From positions 1 to 17,119 of the forward strand of contig JBIOVV010000033.1 of assembly GCA_044867925.1 (NCBI GenBank): a DNA stretch of 17,119 nucleotides, written 5' to 3'. This DNA comes from VRUE01 sp044867925 (GTDB lineage: Bacteria; Actinomycetota; Thermoleophilia; Solirubrobacterales; 70-9). This document shows, one piece after another, positions 13,901 to 17,119 of the stretch; the stretch's first letter is position 1; the number at the start of each line of letters is the position of its first letter. Both the position numbers and the translations under genes were made by a program. The notes under the pieces were generated by a model, which saw only the letters and a list, made by a program, of their open reading frames with translations, was not told the origin of the DNA and did not search any database.

Positions 13901-14347
13901 GTGCAGATCCGACATGCAACCCCAGATGATGCAGCCGCGGTCGACGACCTGGTCCAGCGGGCCTACGCCCATTACGTCGACCGCATCGGTCGGCGGCCTG
14001 GGCCGATGGACGAGGACTATCGTCGGGAGGTCGCCGATGGCAAGGTCTCGGTCGCCGTCGAGGTCGACGAGATCGTCGGCCTGATCGTTCTCGCGAAGGA
14101 ACCTGACCATTTGCTGGTCGAGAACGTCGCTGTTGAGCCGGGGCGTCAAAGCCGGGGGATCGGTCGGGCGCTGCTCGCCTTCGCCGAGGAGGTCGCCATG
14201 GGAGCCGATCTCACGACCCTTCGCCTCTACACCCATGCGCTGATGATCGAGAACCTCGCCTTCTATCCTCGTCTCGGCTACGTCGAAACCGAGCGTCGCA
14301 CCGACGACGGCTTCGAACGGGTCTTCTTCGAAAAGCGCCTCTACTAG
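13901..14347 (+). CDS. GNAT family N-acetyltransferase
   Basis: 148 residues. This is the acetyl-CoA-binding GNAT fold: it starts VQIRHATPDDAAAVDDLV, the acetyl-CoA loop QSRGIGRALL follows VENVAVEPG, and the C-terminal motif B region reads LRLYTHALMIENLAFYPRLGYVE. The length fits a single domain. The GTG at 13901 fits the family N-terminus; longer frames to 13745 run through the tRNA-Glu repeat. There is no clear Shine-Dalgarno. The gene begins 28 bp after the repeat, so it is probably the first host gene beyond the island. The acetylated substrate is unknown. Its TAG overlaps the convergent DUF899 stop by 4 bp. Confidence 0.9.
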   Translation: MQIRHATPDDAAAVDDLVQRAYAHYVDRIGRRPGPMDEDYRREVADGKVSVAVEVDEIVGLIVLAKEPDHLLVENVAVEPGRQSRGIGRALLAFAEEVAMGADLTTLRLYTHALMIENLAFYPRLGYVETERRTDDGFERVFFEKRLY

Positions 14348-15027
14348 GCCTCGGGGGCGGGCTTGTCGTATTCGTCGTGGAGGTTCCACCACACGTAGGG
14401 CTCGGTCTGCGGGTAACCCTCGGGTGAGTCCTCCCACTTCTCCTGGCGGCCGAGCGCGGTGATGTCGAGGTGAGCCCAGGTGGTGCCCAGCGCCTCGTCG
14501 CCACGCTTGTCGATGAAGTAGGTGCGGAAGATCCGGTCGTCCTCGTCGCGGTAAAAGACGTTGGTGCCGTGCCATTCGTCGACGTCGAAGTCGGCGTCGA
14601 AGTCGTCGGTGATCGTGTACCAGGGCATCTCCCAGCCCATCCGCGCCTTGTAGCGATCGATATCGGCCTGCGGGGCGCGCGAGACGTTCACGAACGTGGT
14701 CTCACGCGAGTTCAGGTGGGCAAGGTGCGCAACCTGGTCGGCCAGGAAGGAGCAACCGCGGCAGCCGCTCTCGGGCCAGTCGGCGACGCCGGGCTCGAAG
14801 AAGAAGCGGTAGGCGATCAGCTGGCGGCGGCCCTCGAACAGGTCGAGCAGGCTCGCCGGCCCGTTCGGTCCCTCGAAGCGGTAGTCCTTCTCCACGGCCA
14901 TCCGCGGCATGCGGCGGCGCTCGGCGGCCAGCGCGTCACGGGCGCGGGTCAGCTCCTTCTCCTTGACCAACAGCTCCTCGCGGGCGGACTCCCACTCCTG
15001 CGGCGAGACGATCGGCGGCATCTTCAT
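14344..15027 (-). CDS. DUF899 thioredoxin-fold protein
   Basis: 227 residues of the DUF899 family (thioredoxin-like). Seen: an N-terminal helix beginning VSPQEWESAREELLVKEKEL, the strand LIAYRFFF, the Cys pair SGCRGCSF (a CxxC), the segment ETTFVNVSRAP, and the C-terminal aromatic region TEPYVWWNLHDEYD. ATG 15027 has a strong AGGAGG site 6 nt upstream, which decides it over the open extension to 15096. A redox or peroxiredoxin-like role is suggested by fold, but activity is generally unproven for the family. It is divergent from the rpmG operon and convergent with the GNAT gene. Confidence 0.92.
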   Translation of the reverse strand: MKMPPIVSPQEWESAREELLVKEKELTRARDALAAERRRMPRMAVEKDYRFEGPNGPASLLDLFEGRRQLIAYRFFFEPGVADWPESGCRGCSFLADQVAHLAHLNSRETTFVNVSRAPQADIDRYKARMGWEMPWYTITDDFDADFDVDEWHGTNVFYRDEDDRIFRTYFIDKRGDEALGTTWAHLDITALGRQEKWEDSPEGYPQTEPYVWWNLHDEYDKPAPEA

Positions 15028-15169
15028 CCGGTTCCTCCTCGGAGTACTCGTCGACGAGTCGAGCGGGCGCCCCCGGAGGACGCCCCGGCGATCCATCCAC
15101 CCGGCTGTGCGCTCGCCCGAGACGGTCGTATGGCACTACGCTCACAGCCCCAACTCTAGCCTGGGGTCT

Positions 15170-15212
15170 CAGTCGTCTCGCGACTGCTTGAGCGTTGGAT
15201 CATCGCTGATCC
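15170..15212. other. two adjacent hairpins in the DUF899-rpmG divergent region
   Basis: CAGTCG/CGACTG (15170-15175, 15181-15186, loop 5) and GGATCA/TGATCC (15197-15202, 15207-15212, loop 4) are perfect 6-bp inverted repeats. A weaker CCCCA/TGGGG pair is at 15148-15166. They may be operators or leader RNA structures. I cannot identify a convincing promoter in 15028-15294. Confidence 0.35.
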
Positions 15213-15242
15213 CAGAGCGCTATCCTTCGCTTCAGCCTCGTG

Positions 15243-15260
15243 CCTCGGCCCGGGGTTTTT
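15243..15260 (+). terminator. terminator-like hairpin ahead of rpmG
   Basis: CCTCG (15243-15247) and CGGGG (15251-15255) form a 5-bp stem (one G-T pair) with a 3-nt loop followed by TTTTT (15256-15260). It lies 35 nt before the rpmG start on the same strand, so it would either block read-through from upstream or act as an attenuator of the operon. Confidence 0.4.
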
Positions 15261-15294
15261 CCTTGTAATGGCGCGTAAGTAATCGAGGGAGTAA

Positions 15295-15459
15295 ATGGCT
15301 CGCGGAGATGTCCGCATCGCGGTGACGATGGCTTGCGAAGACTGCAAGCGACGCAACTACCAGACGAACAAGTCGCGGCGAAACTCGCCGGACCGGATCG
15401 AGCTGCGCAAGTTCTGCCGCTGGTGCGGCAAGCACACGGCGCACAAGGAGACGCGCTAG
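15295..15459 (+). CDS. rpmG: 50S ribosomal protein L33
   Basis: 54 residues beginning MARGDVRIAVTMACEDCKRRNY and ending FCRWCGKHTAHKETR. Both CxxC pairs are present (Cys14/17 and Cys41/44), so this is the zinc-binding form of L33, a component of the large ribosomal subunit. GAGGGAG sits just before the ATG. It is the first gene of the operon. secE follows after 5 nt, an order typical of actinobacteria. The overall length fits the family. Confidence 0.97.
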   Translation: MARGDVRIAVTMACEDCKRRNYQTNKSRRNSPDRIELRKFCRWCGKHTAHKETR

Positions 15460-15464
15460 CCCCG

Positions 15465-15992
15465 ATGGCGAAGACGCGCGCACAGCGCAAGGCCGAGCGC
15501 CGCGCTCGCGAAGAGCAGGAACGCAAACGCGTCGGCGCCGAGCGCACGGCAGAGTCGCACGCTCAGCGCGACACCCAGGTCCCGGTCTCCGGCGAGGTTG
15601 CCGAGGTCGAGGCGATGGAGAGGGGCATGGGCGCCGGCGCTCCCGAGGCTGCCCTCGAGACACCGGACGCGCCCAAGACTTCCTCCCGCGCCGAAAAGCG
15701 TGCCGAGGCGAAGGCGCTGAAGGACAGCGAAAAGCGCAAGCGCGCCGAGCAGAAGCGCCGCGAGAGCGAGCAGCTGGCCAAGAAGCAGAAGCAGGCACAG
15801 GCGCAGCGCCAGCGCGGCGGCGTCATCGGCTTCATCGCCTCCTGTTGGGCCGAGCTGAAGAAGGTCCAGTGGCCAGACCGCGACACCCTGGTCCAGGCGA
15901 CCGCCGTCACGATCATCTTCGTCGCCATTGCCGCCACCTACCTCGGCGCGCTCGACGCGGCCTTCAATTTCCTGGTCAAGCAGATCCTCTAG
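15465..15992 (+). CDS. secE: preprotein translocase subunit SecE
   Basis: 175 residues. The C-terminal 60 hold the SecE core: the amphipathic segment SCWAELKKVQWPDRDTLVQ, then one membrane helix, VTIIFVAIAATYLGALDAAF. The first 115 residues are a highly charged Lys/Arg/Glu/Ala-rich tail (AQRKAERRAREEQERK; EKRAEAKALKDSEKRKR), probably disordered or coiled coil and much longer than usual for single-TM SecE. SecE stabilises SecY in the protein-export channel. The ATG lies 5 nt after the rpmG stop with no separate strong ribosome site, so translational coupling is likely. Confidence 0.95.
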   Translation: MAKTRAQRKAERRAREEQERKRVGAERTAESHAQRDTQVPVSGEVAEVEAMERGMGAGAPEAALETPDAPKTSSRAEKRAEAKALKDSEKRKRAEQKRRESEQLAKKQKQAQAQRQRGGVIGFIASCWAELKKVQWPDRDTLVQATAVTIIFVAIAATYLGALDAAFNFLVKQIL

Positions 15993-16022
15993 CGGATCTC
16001 CGAACAAAGGCACTGACTACTG

Positions 16023-16547
16023 ATGTATCGCTGGTACGTGATCAACACCTACTCGGGGCACGAGAACAAGGTCAAGCACAACCTCGAGCACCGGGTTCAG
16101 ACGATGAGCCAGAACCGCAACGTGCGGCAGGTCGTCGTCCCCACCGAGCAGGTGATGGAGCTTGGCAAAGACGGTCAGAAAGAATCGAAGGAGAAGCGCA
16201 CGATGCCGGGCTACGTCCTGGTCAACATGGAGATGACCGACGACGCCTGGGGCTTGGTCAAGAACACCCCCGGCGTCACCGGCTTCGTCGGCTCGCGCAA
16301 CAAGCCGGTGCCGCTCTCCAAACCGGAGGTCGACCGCCTGCTGCACCGCGAGACCGCTGAGCGGCCCCGCACCCAGGCCCAGTTCTCGATCGGCGAGTCG
16401 GTCAAGGTCGTTTCCGGTCCGCTCTCGGACTTCTCCGGCGAGATCGCCGAGATCAACGAGGACGCCGCCAAACTCAAGGTCCTGGTCTCCATCTTCGGCC
16501 GCGAGACGCCGGTCGAGGTCGGATACGACCAGGTAAAGAAGATTTAG
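16023..16547 (+). CDS. nusG: transcription elongation/termination factor NusG
   Basis: 174 residues. The NGN domain starts MYRWYVINTYSGHENKVKHNLEHR and includes KRTMPGYVLVNMEM and TPGVTGFVG. The C-terminal KOW domain is GESVKVVSGPLSDFSGEIAEI and VLVSIFGRETPVEV. NusG binds RNA polymerase to modulate pausing and links it to Rho or ribosomal S10. The protein lacks the acidic N-terminal extension found in many Actinobacteria. It starts 30 nt after secE, and no good Shine-Dalgarno is seen. Confidence 0.97.
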   Translation: MYRWYVINTYSGHENKVKHNLEHRVQTMSQNRNVRQVVVPTEQVMELGKDGQKESKEKRTMPGYVLVNMEMTDDAWGLVKNTPGVTGFVGSRNKPVPLSKPEVDRLLHRETAERPRTQAQFSIGESVKVVSGPLSDFSGEIAEINEDAAKLKVLVSIFGRETPVEVGYDQVKKI

Positions 16548-16576
16548 CCCGGCGACCGCTACCCTCTCCGATCCCG

Positions 16577-16999
16577 ATGGCAAAGAAAGTCCTCACTCAG
16601 ATCAAGCTGCAGATCTCGGCCGGCTCGGCCAACCCGGCCCCGCCGGTCGGCCCCGCGCTGGGTCAGCACGGCGTCAACATCATGGAGTTCTGCAAGGCGT
16701 TCAACGCCCAGACCCAGTCCGAAGGCGGGACGATCATCCCGGTCGAGATCACGGTCTACGAGGACCGCTCCTTCACCTTCATCACCAAGACGCCGCCGGC
16801 CGCGGTCCTGATCAAGGAGGCGATCCGGATCCCCAAGGGCTCCGGCGAGCCCCACGTCAACAAAGTCGGGACGATCTCCCAGGACCAGATCCGAGCGATC
16901 GCCGAACGCAAGATGCCCGACCTCAACGCCAACGACATCGACGCCGCCTCGAAGATCATCGCCGGCACCGCCCGCTCGATGGGCGTCGACGTCAAATAG
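16577..16999 (+). CDS. rplK: 50S ribosomal protein L11
   Basis: 140 residues, the standard L11 length. The N-terminal domain reads KVLTQIKLQISAGSANPAPPVGPALGQHGVNIMEFCKAFN, with the Pro-rich hinge and the PPVGPALGQ motif. The C-terminal RNA-binding domain includes IAERKMPDLNANDIDAASKIIAGTARSMGV. L11 forms the stalk base and GTPase-associated centre. It lies 29 nt after nusG and 8 nt before rplA. Confidence 0.98.
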   Translation: MAKKVLTQIKLQISAGSANPAPPVGPALGQHGVNIMEFCKAFNAQTQSEGGTIIPVEITVYEDRSFTFITKTPPAAVLIKEAIRIPKGSGEPHVNKVGTISQDQIRAIAERKMPDLNANDIDAASKIIAGTARSMGVDVK

Positions 17000-17007
17000 G
17001 AGATTTC

Positions 17008-17119
17008 GTGGCCCACGGCAAGCGATACCGCCAGCAGTACGACAAGGTCGATCGCGACCACGCCTACCCGCCGGCCGAGGCCGTCGCCCTGGTCAAAGAG
17101 ACTGCCAGTGCCAAGTTCG
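17008..17119 (+). CDS. rplA: 50S ribosomal protein L1, 5' part
   Basis: A GTG start at 17008 preceded by AGGAGA. The first 37 codons, VAHGKRYRQQYDKVDRDHAYPPAEAVALVK and on, match the N-terminus of L1 (a basic start, then a helix with the AVALVK pattern). The gene runs off the right edge. The position after rplK is the universal rplK-rplA order. L1 binds 23S rRNA and autoregulates its operon in many bacteria. Confidence 0.93.
   Translation, partial: MAHGKRYRQQYDKVDRDHAYPPAEAVALVKETASAKF

Overview
This is a GC-rich bacterial window of 17.1 kb. It ends in the conserved run rpmG-secE-nusG-rplK-rplA. The four-cysteine L33 type, the many GTG starts without a Shine-Dalgarno sequence, and a SecE with a long Lys/Arg/Ala-rich N-terminus suggest an actinobacterium, most likely of the Thermoleophilia (Solirubrobacterales-like). 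The lineage is inferred from protein character and was not tested.

Layout: 1-1652 holds the 3' end of an unknown gene, a small secreted protein, and a secreted S1-family serine protease on the minus strand. A tRNA-Thr(GGT) follows at 1738-1810. Next come an MFS exporter, an AI-2E family permease, an UlaG-like metallo-beta-lactamase-fold hydrolase, and an alkaline-phosphatase-superfamily enzyme fused to a holin-like membrane domain (1866-7407). These sit as two convergent pairs, each overlapping by about 52 bp at the 3' ends. A 30-nt copy of the 3' end of the tRNA-Thr lies at 7480-7509, so this block may be an old island inserted at that tRNA. An acyl-CoA dehydrogenase follows (7553-8695).

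The most interesting part starts at a tRNA-Glu(TTC) at 8726-8821. Its D-loop carries a 21-nt extra segment that can form a hairpin. A degenerate copy of the tRNA 3' half plus 10 bp of flanking sequence (45 of 51 positions) recurs at 13825-13873. Between the copies lies a 5-kb island of visibly lower GC. It holds a frameshifted tyrosine recombinase next to the tRNA, a TIR-domain protein with a long helical C-terminus, a leaderless toxin/ribbon-helix-helix antitoxin pair, and a translationally coupled two-gene operon of a two-TM protein and a DUF262 (GmrS/SspE-like N-domain) protein. This has the form of a tRNA-anchored defence island fixed in place by loss of its integrase. The 2TM-DUF262 pair is the best candidate for an undescribed system.

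Beyond the island are a GNAT acetyltransferase and a DUF899 thioredoxin-fold protein (convergent, stop codons overlapping), a leader region with several hairpins, and the translation/secretion operon, which runs off the right edge inside rplA.
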